From: Corynebacterium sp. CNCTC7651
GTDB taxonomy: Bacteria; Actinomycetota; Actinomycetes; Mycobacteriales; Mycobacteriaceae
Direction: 5' to 3'
DNA length: 64,000 nucleotides
Assembly (NCBI RefSeq): GCF_021496665.1
Contig: NZ_CP071246.1
Coordinates: 992,001-1,056,000, forward strand
In this document: positions 1 through 7,791 of the stretch, piece after piece
Layout: each line of letters starts with the position of its first letter
Position numbering within the stretch: the stretch's first letter is position 1
Translations under genes and position numbers: made by a program
The notes under the pieces: generated by a model
What the model saw: the letters and a program-made list of their open reading frames with translations, nothing else
Databases searched by the model: none
Told to the model about the DNA's origin: nothing

Positions 1-33
1 GCGACAACGTGGCTACGACGACATGCTCAAAGC

Positions 34-264
34 ATGACCTCACACCACGACAACTCTTGGGCCACCGAAGCAGCACCCGACAGTTTTTGCACATTGACAC
101 CAGGTGGAACCGCCCCGTACCCCGCAACGGGGTTTCGGATCGAAGTCCGAGACGAGAACTTCAACCTCCTGTCCGTCCACTGGTCGGCGGCCGCAGCGCT
201 CGGCGAGACAGCCGAACTGGACCACCTACATCAGATCAGACACAGAACGGTTAGCCCGCGGTGA
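34..264 (+). CDS. Small hypothetical protein, possibly frameshifted
   Basis: This 76-aa ORF has GC-rich third codon positions, so it may be coding, but I recognise no domain. From about position 215 to the TAG at 338-340 the +1 frame also reads well (NWTTYIRSDTERLARGEK, then AVYLARWDRIETDNDP). The original gene may therefore have run from 34 to 340 with a single frameshift near 213. No convincing ribosome binding site is visible, and the true start could lie left of the window. Positions 213-244 coincide with a near-identical inverted copy at 5140-5171, so this stretch may instead be a mobile-element end. Confidence 0.3.
   Translation: MTSHHDNSWATEAAPDSFCTLTPGGTAPYPATGFRIEVRDENFNLLSVHWSAAAALGETAELDHLHQIRHRTVSPR
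213..244. repeat. 32-bp sequence repeated inverted at 5140-5171
   Basis: The reverse complement of 5140-5171 matches this segment at 31 of 32 positions (C/A mismatch at 225). Similarity stops abruptly on both sides. The partner lies at the junction of the two nested IS21-family elements, so this could be the solo end of a related element. Confidence 0.6.
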
Positions 265-405
265 GAAGGCTGCGGTGTACCTCGCGCGGTGGGACAGGAT
301 CGAAACCGACAACGACCCGCTTCTCAAAGAGACATCCTAGCATCTACCGAACCTCGTACCCCTGTGGTTGTTTGCCACCCAGGGCCCTAGGCAGGCTCCT
401 GGGGT

Positions 406-978
406 ATGAGACACCACCACTTTGACGAATCAGACATAGAGTTCCTTTCCGCACCGGTTCCGAAACGGCGGCGTCCCGAGTCGGTCCTTCTCCACCTCGA
501 CTTCCTCGACCGCGACGAACTGTCCCACATGAACGTGTTCCTCGGCCGCAACGCCGAGACCGTGCGCCTGCTCGGTTCCGACGGCGAGCACGTCGAGTTC
601 GACGTGGCCGAAGCGAAGAACTTCTTGACCGCGTTGGTGAAGAACTGCGACCGCGCCACCGGTCTTGTAACCCTGGAAGCCGACGCTGACCCGCGGGACT
701 TGTCGCAGTGGGAACGCTCGCGGCTTGTCGCAGAAACGCATATGGAGAACGACACGCTCGTAGCCGACACCGGTGTGTACGAGGACGAACCGCGCGAACT
801 CATTGACCCTCGTTTCGGGAAGCAGACCTACGAGGTGTGGGCAGAGTGTGGGACCGAGTTTCTCGGCCGCACAAACAAGCTCCCGCTCGCCCGGAAGATT
901 GCGGAGAACTGCCGGAAGGAGGGACTGCCGGCAGTGGTGTGTCAGACGCGACGGTGGTTTGTGCCGGCTGGCGAGTAG
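406..978 (+). CDS. Hypothetical protein (190 aa)
   Basis: I do not recognise this protein. It is a soluble, acidic 190-aa product with no signal peptide or membrane segment. The middle is rich in Asp and Glu. The last 55 residues look like a compact alpha/beta unit with the pattern QTYEVWAE, then TNKLPLARKIAENC, then VVCQTRRWFV, spaced like two strands around a helix. The ATG at 406 is preceded only by a weak CCTGGGG purine stretch. It lies 170 bp upstream of the sigma-like gene in the same direction and may belong to the same accessory module. Function unknown. Confidence 0.6.
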   Translation: MRHHHFDESDIEFLSAPVPKRRRPESVLLHLDFLDRDELSHMNVFLGRNAETVRLLGSDGEHVEFDVAEAKNFLTALVKNCDRATGLVTLEADADPRDLSQWERSRLVAETHMENDTLVADTGVYEDEPRELIDPRFGKQTYEVWAECGTEFLGRTNKLPLARKIAENCRKEGLPAVVCQTRRWFVPAGE

Positions 979-1147
979 ACAGCGGCACGGTGATCCTGTC
1001 CCGTCCAAGGACGAGCGCTTTACCCAAGAAATGATGCCCCGCACGCGATTAGGTTGACTGGCGACGTGCTCAGACGAGTCACGAAACTACCTAGCCAGAG
1101 GGGGTACCCAGAAGCTAAACTCTCCTCCTAGAACATGAGGGAGGCTC

Positions 1148-1915
1148 GTGAGCGACTTAGGCAGGTTTCGCAACGAAGGGCGGCGTAAGCGTAAGACCAC
1201 CGTCGCGTGGACGGAGTCCACAAAGCCGAGCGGGGAATCAGATCGCCTTGCGGGTGACCGCGAGCTCTATGAAGTTCTGCGGGAACAAGGCTTTCAAGGC
1301 AGGGACTACGACGATTTTGAAATCGAGCTCATGGGGTACGGGTTCGCATGTATCAAGAAGTGGATTCTGACGAAAGAACTGCTTTCCAAATGCCGTGAGA
1401 AGTTGAAATTCGTCCCCAAGGACGAGGACGTCCGTTTAGACCTCCTCACCCCAGAAGAGGCAGAAGAAATTGCCCAAGACATCGTAGTGGAATCCGTCCT
1501 CGGGTTTCGGGAAGACGCGCTTGTTGGAGGAAAGTGGTCACCGACTGGCGGAGCGAGTTTGAAGACCTTCTTCGTCGGCAGGTGCTTGATGGAGGCGTGC
1601 CGGGTGCTGAAACAACGTGCCAAAGAGCTCAAGAGGACTGCACGCTACATACAAGAGGTTGAAGAAGATGAATTGCACAACCTGCCTTCACGCGAAATGC
1701 CGTTGGAGACGCAATTTGAACGCGACGACGAACTGCGCCTCGTGACCGGGTTGCTTTCGGAGAGAGAGTTGGAAGTCGTGCGTTTGCATGCCGAAGGGCT
1801 TTCTGCGAAGGACATTGCGGGCAGACTCGGAATGCTTCCTCGCAATGTGAACAAAACGTTGGAAAGGGCGCGAGGGAAAGCCAGAAAGCATAGGAACGAA
1901 GGAGGCGTGGCATGA
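1148..1915 (+). CDS. Sigma-factor-like regulator with C-terminal helix-turn-helix
   Basis: This 255-aa protein starts at GTG behind a GGGAGG ribosome binding site. Residues 1-35 are basic and probably disordered. Residues 40-75 (RELYEVLREQGFQG and following) resemble the N-terminal helical block of a sigma-70-like family found in actinobacteria. Residues 125-150 include GKWSPTGGASLKTFFVGRCL, which resembles a sigma region 2 core. Residues 200-245 (LSERELEVVRLHAEGLSAKD and following) form a region-4/LuxR-type helix-turn-helix. It probably binds DNA and may direct RNA polymerase. The stop overlaps the next start (ATGA), so the two are translationally coupled. Promoter targets cannot be seen here. 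Family assignment is from memory of the pattern. Confidence 0.7.
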   Translation: MSDLGRFRNEGRRKRKTTVAWTESTKPSGESDRLAGDRELYEVLREQGFQGRDYDDFEIELMGYGFACIKKWILTKELLSKCREKLKFVPKDEDVRLDLLTPEEAEEIAQDIVVESVLGFREDALVGGKWSPTGGASLKTFFVGRCLMEACRVLKQRAKELKRTARYIQEVEEDELHNLPSREMPLETQFERDDELRLVTGLLSERELEVVRLHAEGLSAKDIAGRLGMLPRNVNKTLERARGKARKHRNEGGVA

Positions 1916-2091
1916 CTAGCCGTTACAAAGAGGCGTTGGGGCGCTCGTCATTTGGCACCCAAGAGGTACGCCAAATGCGGTCGAGGGTGTCGAATGAGCA
2001 GACCGCAGAAATGGCAAAGAAACTCGCTCAAAAACGCGCTACTACCAGCAAAAAGGGGAAATTCGTACGCTTGCCGCCTAAGACTGATTAA
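1912..2091 (+). CDS. Small basic protein (59 aa) coupled to the sigma-like gene
   Basis: The ATG overlaps the TGA of the sigma-like gene, and the GGAGG of GGAGGCGTGGC sits just upstream, so translational coupling is likely. The protein is basic and helix-prone. It ends in TTSKKGKFVRLPPKTD, which carries a degenerate single copy of the [KT]-G-[KR]-F-V motif found twice in the 70-aa protein encoded at 2240. The shared motif suggests related functions, for example binding the same partner or nucleic acid. I know of no characterised homologue. A GC-rich hairpin follows the stop codon directly. Confidence 0.55.
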   Translation: MTSRYKEALGRSSFGTQEVRQMRSRVSNEQTAEMAKKLAQKRATTSKKGKFVRLPPKTD

Positions 2092-2119
2092 CGGGGCCGA
2101 GTTGGCGCTCGACCCCGTT
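2090..2119 (+). terminator. Hairpin after the 59-aa gene
   Basis: AACGGGGCCGAG (2090-2101) pairs with CTCGACCCCGTT (2108-2119), with one mismatch and a 6-nt loop. It overlaps the stop codon. No T-run follows, so termination may be weak or factor-assisted. Confidence 0.45.
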
Positions 2120-2163
2120 CCGACGAGAGGTTAGTCTCGGTCACCACTTGGACGTGATACACC

Positions 2164-2221
2164 GAGTCTAACTGAGTCAACAGCGTTTCAAGCACGAAAC
2201 GCGCTCACTCTCGTCAGACTC
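2164..2221 (+). promoter_or_regulatory. Nested inverted repeats in the leader of the 70-aa gene
   Basis: Three concentric inverted repeats can pair: GAGTCT/AGACTC (2164-2169 with 2216-2221), GAGT/ACTC (2174-2177 with 2207-2210) and GCGTTTC/GAAACGC (2183-2189 with 2196-2202, 6-nt loop). The GGAGG ribosome binding site of the next gene begins 4 nt after the outer stem. It could be an RNA switch or an operator, perhaps for the sigma-like regulator. Confidence 0.4.
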
Positions 2222-2239
2222 CATAGGAGGTTGTCGAGA

Positions 2240-2452
2240 ATGGCTCGACGCAGTGTTAATCGGTCTGCAAAGACCGGCAAGTTCGTTTCCAACGCGGCTA
2301 GGGGCCGGTGGCCTAACAAGACCACTACCGAACGAGTCGGGAAGGGAACCAGCAACGCCCGCACCGTAACCCGCTCTGCAACGACGGGTCGCTTCGTAAC
2401 GAAGCGTTGGGGCGACGAGAACCCCGGCGGAACCATCCGCCAGCGGGTTTAG
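2240..2452 (+). CDS. Two-repeat basic small protein (70 aa, R-S-A-x-T-G-[KR]-F-V)
   Basis: The ATG at 2240 is preceded by GGAGG at 2226-2230, which favours it over the in-frame TTG at 2231. The protein consists almost wholly of two 28-residue repeats joined by a 9-residue linker. Both repeats follow V-x-R-S-A-x-T-G-[KR]-F-V-[ST], then a variable middle, then P-x-x-T-[TI]-x-x-R-V. It is strongly basic (about 16 Arg/Lys) with no Cys and no membrane segment. I recall similar short R-S-A-x-T-G-[KR]-[FY]-V proteins scattered through actinobacteria and proteobacteria without assigned function. The gene lies 148 bp after the 59-aa gene and ends before a strong terminator. Confidence 0.7.
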   Translation: MARRSVNRSAKTGKFVSNAARGRWPNKTTTERVGKGTSNARTVTRSATTGRFVTKRWGDENPGGTIRQRV

Positions 2453-2488
2453 CCGAAGAAGTCGGCTCCTGACGGAGTCGGCTGACTA

Positions 2489-2534
2489 GAAGACCCCATT
2501 CATGCTGACTGAGTTCGGCGTGAATGGGGTCTTC
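2489..2534 (+). terminator. Strong hairpin after the 70-aa gene
   Basis: GAAGACCCCATTCATGC (2489-2505) pairs over 17 positions, one of them T:G, with GCGTGAATGGGGTCTTC (2518-2534) around a 12-nt loop. It closes the accessory cluster 55 bp before the IS element. Confidence 0.75.
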
Positions 2535-2588
2535 CATTCTCGCCCCTTCGTATACCCGTGAGAAGGCTATATGTTGCGCGGGCGGATT

Positions 2589-2619
2589 TGGTAGCAGCAT
2601 GGTGATTTTCCGGTAGCGC
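2589..2619 (+). repeat. Left terminal inverted repeat of outer IS21 element
   Basis: It starts TGGTAGC and ends GGTAGCGC, matching the reverse complement of 7717-7747 at 26 of 31 positions. Confidence 0.7.
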
Positions 2620-2700
2620 GGTGGTGGGGATCCGGTAGCGGGGGTTTGCTTTCTGGTAGCGCACTAATCGTGGTGCGCAGAATCCAGAAAGGAGTCCGTT

Positions 2701-4320
2701 GTGACGGATTACCGTGCGGTGATGACGCTGCTTGTGCAGCAGCGGTCGTACCGCCAGATTGAAAGCGCGCTCGGATGCTCCCACCGGGCTATTGCACGGG
2801 CGAACACGGTGGTCAAAGACCTCAATCTCACTACGGTTGAGCAAGTAAATGCCCTAGCTGATAGCGAGTTAGAGCTGTTGTTCGTTGACGGGCGCAGCAC
2901 TGGTCAGGGCGATTTCGTCCCGATCGACTTCGATGCTGTTGTCTCTGCACGCACTGGCCGCGGCAAGGCGACGTTGCAGGTGCTGTGGGCACGCTATACC
3001 GATACTCCTGCCGAGGTTGGTCAGCGGCATTACAGCTACGAGCGTTTTCGTCAGCTTGTCGCACAACACGTCAACGAAGCTGGGCTAAGCGCTCGGATTA
3101 CCCACGCCCCGGCGCATACGATGCAGGTGGACTGGGCGGGCTCGAAAATGCGCTTGTTCGACCCAGTCCTCGGACATGGTCCAAAAGTCAGCGTGTTTGT
3201 GGCTTCATTGCCGTATTCGGGGATGATTTTCGCGTATGCCTGCCGCAATGAGCGCCAAGAATGCTGGTTGATGGCCCATCAGATGGCGTTTGAGTACTTC
3301 GGCGGTGTTGCTGAGGTCATCGTGCCCGATAACGCGTCGACGGCTTCGAACGCGATCAGCGCCGCGGATAGAAACAGGCAGGTCAATTCGACATACGCCC
3401 AGTTTCTTGAGCACTACAACACCGCAGCTTTGCCCGCGCGGGTCAAACGGCCCAAGGATAAGGCGAATGTAGAAGCCGCGGTGAAGATCGTGACCCAAAA
3501 GGTCATTCACTTCCTTGACGGCCACCAATGCGTGGATATCGACGAGCTCAACAAGGTGATCTTGGCCAGGGTTGACGCGATTAACGCAGCGACCCCGTTT
3601 CGCCGGCAAGCGCCCAGCCGCCGGGAGCTGTTCGACACCTATGAGCGCGACCTGCTCGGTGCGCTGCCAGACACAGCGTGGGAGGCAACCGAATGGAAGA
3701 GCGCGAAGGTTGCCCCAGATAGCCATATCACCATCAACACGGTGCGATATTCGGTACCGCATCAGTACGTGGGCCGTCGGGTTGATGCCCGTATCACTGG
3801 CCAGACGCTGACCGTTTTCGTCGACGGTGAGCGCATTGCCGCCCACCGCATCGATTCCCGCCGAGGGGTCTACGTCACTGACCCAGATCATCTACCCGCA
3901 CACCTAGACACCGCAGTCGGGCTGTGGTCAACTCCATACTTCGTGCGCGAAGCCGCCAAAGTGGGGCCTGCAACCCAAGCTGTAATTGAAGAGATGATTG
4001 CAGCTAAGCCCATTGCGGCCCAGGCGTACCAATCGTGCCGGAACGTGCTCAACCTGGGAAAACACAATAAACCCGTCCTCGAAGCCGCATGCCAGCGTCT
4101 CGTCGACACCAGCGCAAACCGCCGGGCAGCGACCTACACCGCGGTCAAAAACATGATGGCGGCCGTACGCAAAGACACCGAGTCTCGGCCGAGCAGTTAC
4201 ACCCCAGATACCTCGGCCCCGATACCAGCTGCCCCACTTGCGCGCGATACACGCGGCGCCTATCTCGCTGGTGCAGACCAATTCACCCTCTCCGCCCTGA
4301 CAAGCAAGGAGCACAACTAA
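2701..4320 (+). CDS. istA: IS21-family transposase IstA (outer element)
   Basis: IstA is the DDE transposase that binds the ends of IS21 elements and carries out strand transfer with IstB. This 539-aa protein starts at GTG behind AAAGGAG. Residues about 10-35 (RSYRQIESALGCSHRAIARA) form an N-terminal helix-turn-helix. An integrase-core domain follows with the acidic residues in MQVDWAGS, VIVPDNAS and KANVEAAVKI (D, D, E). The C-terminal 150 residues include the Mu-type beta-barrel pattern around ITINTVRYSVP. Length is normal and the frame is intact, so the element may still be active. It is followed 2 bp later by istB. Confidence 0.9.
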   Translation: MTDYRAVMTLLVQQRSYRQIESALGCSHRAIARANTVVKDLNLTTVEQVNALADSELELLFVDGRSTGQGDFVPIDFDAVVSARTGRGKATLQVLWARYTDTPAEVGQRHYSYERFRQLVAQHVNEAGLSARITHAPAHTMQVDWAGSKMRLFDPVLGHGPKVSVFVASLPYSGMIFAYACRNERQECWLMAHQMAFEYFGGVAEVIVPDNASTASNAISAADRNRQVNSTYAQFLEHYNTAALPARVKRPKDKANVEAAVKIVTQKVIHFLDGHQCVDIDELNKVILARVDAINAATPFRRQAPSRRELFDTYERDLLGALPDTAWEATEWKSAKVAPDSHITINTVRYSVPHQYVGRRVDARITGQTLTVFVDGERIAAHRIDSRRGVYVTDPDHLPAHLDTAVGLWSTPYFVREAAKVGPATQAVIEEMIAAKPIAAQAYQSCRNVLNLGKHNKPVLEAACQRLVDTSANRRAATYTAVKNMMAAVRKDTESRPSSYTPDTSAPIPAAPLARDTRGAYLAGADQFTLSALTSKEHN

Positions 4321-4322
4321 CC

Positions 4323-5090
4323 ATGACACCCCACACGCCAGCTTCGACACACGCCCGCTTCCTGGACGAATCGGTTTTGCCGACATTCACCGATCTGCGG
4401 ATGACCGCTTTCGGCAGAAGCGTGATCGATATCGCCGCCGACCCCGCATTCGACGACTGGTCATTTTCCGACAAAGTGCTCTACGCACTCGACCAAGAAG
4501 TCGCGGCCAGGCGCGAACGACGAGTCAACAAACTGCTCAAAGCATCAAAATCGCCAAACCCCGATGCTTGTGTTGAAGACATCACCTACATGCCTGACCG
4601 CAACATCAACAAAGAGCAAATCACCCGACTTGCTCAATGCCAATGGTGCCAGCACACCCAAAATATTGTCATCCTAGGCAAGTCCTCAGTCGGCAAAACC
4701 TACCTCGCGCTCGCCCTGCTCAACGCTGTATGCCGACGAGATTTCTCAGCGAAATTCTTCCGCACCGATATGCTCGCCAACCAGCTAGCCGTGCTCAAAC
4801 ACGACGACATCGCCCGGATGAACTTTTTCGAAGACATCCGAAACACTGACGTACTTGTCCTCGATGACTTCCTCACCACACCAATCGACGCCGAAATAGC
4901 GCCACAGCTGCTCAACATCCTCGCTGCTCGAGAACAACGAGGATCAACAATCGTCACATCCCAGTTCAACCCTGAAGACTGGTACAAATCCATCCCCGAT
5001 GCCGTCATCGCCGAATCCATCCTCAACCGACTCGTCGGAGGCGCTGAGATCATCGCCCTAGATGGACCCAACATGCGACTCAACACCTAA
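4323..5090 (+). CDS. istB: IS21-family ATPase IstB (outer element)
   Basis: IstB is the AAA+ helper ATPase of IS21 transposition, related to DnaC, which selects and remodels target DNA for IstA. The 255-aa protein starts at the ATG at 4323, only 2 bp after the istA stop; the longer upstream open frame overlaps istA and is not needed. Walker A is GKSSVGKT (about residue 120) and Walker B is VLVLDDF. Sensor-1-like TIVTSQF and the conserved AESILNRL region are present. Intact and of normal length. Confidence 0.88.
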   Translation: MTPHTPASTHARFLDESVLPTFTDLRMTAFGRSVIDIAADPAFDDWSFSDKVLYALDQEVAARRERRVNKLLKASKSPNPDACVEDITYMPDRNINKEQITRLAQCQWCQHTQNIVILGKSSVGKTYLALALLNAVCRRDFSAKFFRTDMLANQLAVLKHDDIARMNFFEDIRNTDVLVLDDFLTTPIDAEIAPQLLNILAAREQRGSTIVTSQFNPEDWYKSIPDAVIAESILNRLVGGAEIIALDGPNMRLNT

Positions 5091-5098
5091 CCCCACAA

Positions 5099-5137
5099 CG
5101 CCCGGGTGACTACCGCTACCACACACCCACCCGGGCG
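5099..5137. repeat. Hairpin in the right end of the outer IS element
   Basis: CGCCCGGGTG (5099-5108) and CACCCGGGCG (5128-5137) form a perfect 10-bp inverted repeat. The loop contains two tandem reverse copies of GGTAGC. It may terminate istB transcription or be part of the transposase-binding end. Confidence 0.55.
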
Positions 5138-5139
5138 CT

Positions 5140-5171
5140 TGTGTCTGATCTGATGTAGTTGGTCCAGTTCG
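5140..5171. repeat. 32-bp sequence repeated inverted at 213-244
   Basis: It matches the reverse complement of 213-244 at 31 of 32 positions and spans the proposed left boundary of the inner IS21 element. It may be the true end of that element, which would then begin at about 5140 rather than 5154. Confidence 0.6.
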
Positions 5172-5391
5172 TCTTGGGAAGTAGGCCGTGTTGGCGGCCT
5201 GTTTTGGTCCGTTTCAGCGCGGAAAATTAGGCCACTTCCCCATGTGGCTGTGACTGGTGTGGCTCCTTTTTAGAAAGGGAAGGGCCATGCCGATAACCAC
5301 CCCCAGTAGGTTTCTGTTCCTGAGAAATGTCCCATCTTCGTTTGGCCGCGAGGTCCGGGACTTGGGTTTTCAGGAAGGGACCAGAAAGTAG

Positions 5392-6882
5392 ATGACGATC
5401 AGCATGACCACGATCGAAACTATCAGACAGCTCGATGACGAGGGAATGTCCAGACGAGCGATTGCCAAGGCGGTGAACGTGTCGCGCGCTACGGTCGATA
5501 AGTACGTTAACCAGGACGATTTCAGCCCAACCGTGCCGGTGAAGACACGCAAACCAGGCTCAATCGTGCTGGGTGAGGCGTTGTGCGCTGTGATTGATGG
5601 TTGGCTCGAGGATGATCAGCGCATGCCACGCAAGCAACGCCACACTGCGCAACGCATCTGTGACCGGCTGATCAACGAGCATGGCTATACGGGCTCGTAT
5701 TCACCGGTGCAGCGCTACGTCAAGCAGTGGAAACAGGACCATAAATCCCCGGGGGATGGGTTCATGGAGTTGGAATGGTCACCGGGGGTCATCCAGGTCG
5801 ATTTCGGCCAGGCAGAAGTCATCATGGCGTCAGCCGCAAGGGTTGTGCACCTTCTGGTGGTGACGTTTCCGTATTCAAATATGAGGTTTTGCAGGGCCTT
5901 TGCCGGCGAAACCGCTGAGTGCGTCATTACCGGGCTTTTAGATGTCATCGACACCGCCGGCGGGGTGCCGACTGAGATGGTCTTCGATAACGCGACCGCC
6001 GTTGGGCGCCGTGTCGGCCCGAAAGTGGTGGAATCGGAGCTTTTCGCCGCGTTCAAAGCGCACTATAGGACGAAGGCTCGGTACTGCAATCCGTACTCGG
6101 GCCATGAGAAAGGCAATGTGGAAAACGCGGTCGGCTTCATCCGCCGAAACCTGCTTGTGCCTGTGCCGGAAGTAGCCTCCCTAGCGGAGTTGAACACCAT
6201 CTTGGAGTCCGGGTGCGCCGCGTTTGCTACCCACACCCACTACAAGAAGGCAGCCACGGTCGCTGAACTGTTCAAACAGGATCAGCAAGCGCTCAAAGCG
6301 TGCCCGTCGGTGCGGTTTAACCCGGTGCGTTTCGACGTGCGCCGCACCGACAAAACCGGCGTTGTCACCCTAGACGGCAACCGTTACCTGGTCGGGCCTG
6401 CCTGGGCGAACAGGCAAGTCACGCTGGAGTTGTCCCACGACACCGTCACCGTTTTAGACGACGACACCAGACGCATCATCGCATTGCCGAGAGTTTTCGG
6501 TACCGCAGACTCGACGGTGATCAACCCGATGAGTTTGCTGCCTGGGTTAGCGAAAAAACCCGGGGCGTGGACGAACTCACCGCTTCGCCATCACCTGCCG
6601 GACGCTGTCGTGGGCTACCTCGACGGGGCGGATACCGCTACACGCCGGGAGTTTTTCACCCACGCGCAAACCACCGCCACAGAATGCGGATTCGACGCCA
6701 CCGTCACCGCAGCCGCCGCACTCTTAGAGACCAACGCCCAACCAACCGGGCCTCATCTGGGTATCGCCGCACGCTACAGCTCCCCACCACCACCACAACA
6801 CACACGAGCGAACCTCACCACCTATGACCAGCTCCTTGCCACCACAACCACCTCACAGCATGCGGAGGTGACCTCACAGTGA
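5392..6882 (+). CDS. istA: IS21-family transposase IstA (inner element)
   Basis: This is a DDE transposase of 496 aa. Residues 8-40 (QLDDEGMSRRAIAKAVNVSR) form a helix-turn-helix that probably recognises the element ends. The integrase core has VIQVDFGQAE, MVFDNATAVG and EKGNVENAVGFI, supplying D, D and E. A C-terminal beta-barrel follows (VTLDGNRYLVGP). The last 40 residues are rich in Pro, Thr and Gln and look disordered. It differs strongly from the IstA at 2701. The stop overlaps the GTG of istB (GTGA), so the two are coupled. The frame is intact. Confidence 0.9.
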   Translation: MTISMTTIETIRQLDDEGMSRRAIAKAVNVSRATVDKYVNQDDFSPTVPVKTRKPGSIVLGEALCAVIDGWLEDDQRMPRKQRHTAQRICDRLINEHGYTGSYSPVQRYVKQWKQDHKSPGDGFMELEWSPGVIQVDFGQAEVIMASAARVVHLLVVTFPYSNMRFCRAFAGETAECVITGLLDVIDTAGGVPTEMVFDNATAVGRRVGPKVVESELFAAFKAHYRTKARYCNPYSGHEKGNVENAVGFIRRNLLVPVPEVASLAELNTILESGCAAFATHTHYKKAATVAELFKQDQQALKACPSVRFNPVRFDVRRTDKTGVVTLDGNRYLVGPAWANRQVTLELSHDTVTVLDDDTRRIIALPRVFGTADSTVINPMSLLPGLAKKPGAWTNSPLRHHLPDAVVGYLDGADTATRREFFTHAQTTATECGFDATVTAAAALLETNAQPTGPHLGIAARYSSPPPPQHTRANLTTYDQLLATTTTSQHAEVTSQ

Positions 6883-7619
6883 GCACCGATACCACCAACA
6901 ACAAAGACCGCGTGGTGGCTCTTGGCCGCCAGCTCTACCTCACTACCGCCGTGTTACGCCAGTGCGCAGACCATGCCACCCCACGCCAATGCGACATCCT
7001 CATTGAGCTCTTCGAAGCGGAGCTTTCTTCCAGGGCCGCATCAAGAGCGCGGCGCCTGATGCACCGCGCGCGTGTCCCGGTACGCAAAACCCTCGACAGC
7101 TACGACTGGTCCCCGGTCACCTTGCCCGCCGACATCACCCGCGAACACCTCACCACACTCGACTTCCTCAACGGGTGTGAAGACCTCGTCTTCTACGGCG
7201 ACGTCGGAACCGGCAAAACACACCTCGCCATCGCACTGGTCACCGCGGCATGTCTCAGAGGCATTCCGGCACGGTTTTTCACCGCCGCAGGACTCGTCGA
7301 CCATCTACGGAACGCGAAACACGCAGGCAAACTCGACAAAGAGCTCGCATCCCTAGGCAAAAACGAACTCCTCGTCATCGACGAACTCGGCTACATCCCC
7401 ATCGACACCGACGGGGCAAGACTTCTGTTCCAAGCAATCGCCGACGCGTACGAACAACGCAGCCTGATCATCACCACCAACCTTGCATTTTCCCAATGGG
7501 GCCAAGTCTTCGGAAACGACGACATGGCAGCCGCCGCAATCGACCGCATCGTCCACCACGGCCGCATGATCACCTTCACCGGCCAGTCCTACCGCATGGC
7601 AAACGCCCTCATGAAATAG
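6879..7619 (+). CDS. istB: IS21-family ATPase IstB (inner element)
   Basis: The 246-aa AAA+ partner of the preceding IstA starts at GTG inside the istA stop codon. Walker A is GDVGTGKT (about residue 107), Walker B is LLVIDELGYI, and sensor 1 is SLIITTNLAFSQW. The C-terminal AAIDRIVHHGRMITFTGQSY is the classic IstB arginine-finger region and places it in the typical IS21 helper clade, unlike the more divergent IstB at 4323. The frame is intact. Confidence 0.9.
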   Translation: MSTDTTNNKDRVVALGRQLYLTTAVLRQCADHATPRQCDILIELFEAELSSRAASRARRLMHRARVPVRKTLDSYDWSPVTLPADITREHLTTLDFLNGCEDLVFYGDVGTGKTHLAIALVTAACLRGIPARFFTAAGLVDHLRNAKHAGKLDKELASLGKNELLVIDELGYIPIDTDGARLLFQAIADAYEQRSLIITTNLAFSQWGQVFGNDDMAAAAIDRIVHHGRMITFTGQSYRMANALMK

Positions 7620-7716
7620 CCCCGAAACCCCAGCAACGCTCACACGGCCCAAAACCGTGCAGACCTGGCCTAAAAAACCGAGCCGAAATGGCCTACTACA
7701 ACTTGACAAAACACAG

Positions 7717-7747
7717 GCGCTACCGAAAACTCACCACACCGCTACCA
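7717..7747 (-). repeat. Right terminal inverted repeat of outer IS21 element
   Basis: Read on the minus strand it starts TGGTAGCGG and ends GGTAGCGC, matching the left end at 26 of 31 positions. It now lies 17 bp beyond the inner element. Confidence 0.7.
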
Positions 7748-7791
7748 TTCCCCTGGTCGTAACAGGCTATAGACCAAGGTCACCTTCGAAG

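Larger units (their letters stand above)
5154..7700 (+). mobile_element. Second IS21-family element nested in the first
   Basis: Boundaries are approximate. The left end TGTAGTTGGTCC (5154) and the reverse complement of the right end, TGTAGTAGGCC (ending at 7700), are similar. A further AGTAGGCC/GGCCTACT pair lies at 5180-5187 and 7690-7697, and both ends carry extra AGGCC motifs. It encodes istA and istB whose sequences clearly differ from the outer pair, so this is a different IS21 type, not a duplication. Its insertion separates istB of the outer element from that element's right terminus. No obvious target duplication is seen. The 300 bp before its istA hold only end repeats. Confidence 0.65.
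2589..7747 (+). mobile_element. IS21-family element, right end interrupted by a second IS21-family element
   Basis: The imperfect terminal inverted repeats are at 2589-2619 and 7717-7747 (26 of 31 positions match; begins TG, ends CA). Further GGTAGC-containing repeats lie inside each end: about 2611, 2632 and 2652 on the left, and 5110-5120 on the right in reverse orientation. This arrangement of multiple end repeats is typical of IS21-like elements. The element carries istA (2701) and istB (4323). Its right tail is split at about 5154 by a second element. Without that insert it would be about 2.6 kb, a normal IS21 size. I found no clear target-site duplication next to 2589 and 7747. Confidence 0.75.

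Noticed and set aside
240..2570. GTGAGAAGGCT shared between 260 and 2559 as a target duplication of the outer IS
   Set aside because: 11 bp only, not adjacent to either IS end, and the flanks do not align.
1..2590. Prophage
   Set aside because: No capsid, tail, terminase or lysis genes; only small accessory genes and a regulator.
5491..5498. TTATCGAC octamer (minus strand) in the inner istA as a further copy of the dispersed word
   Set aside because: It lacks the final G common to all twelve other sites and the preceding GC.
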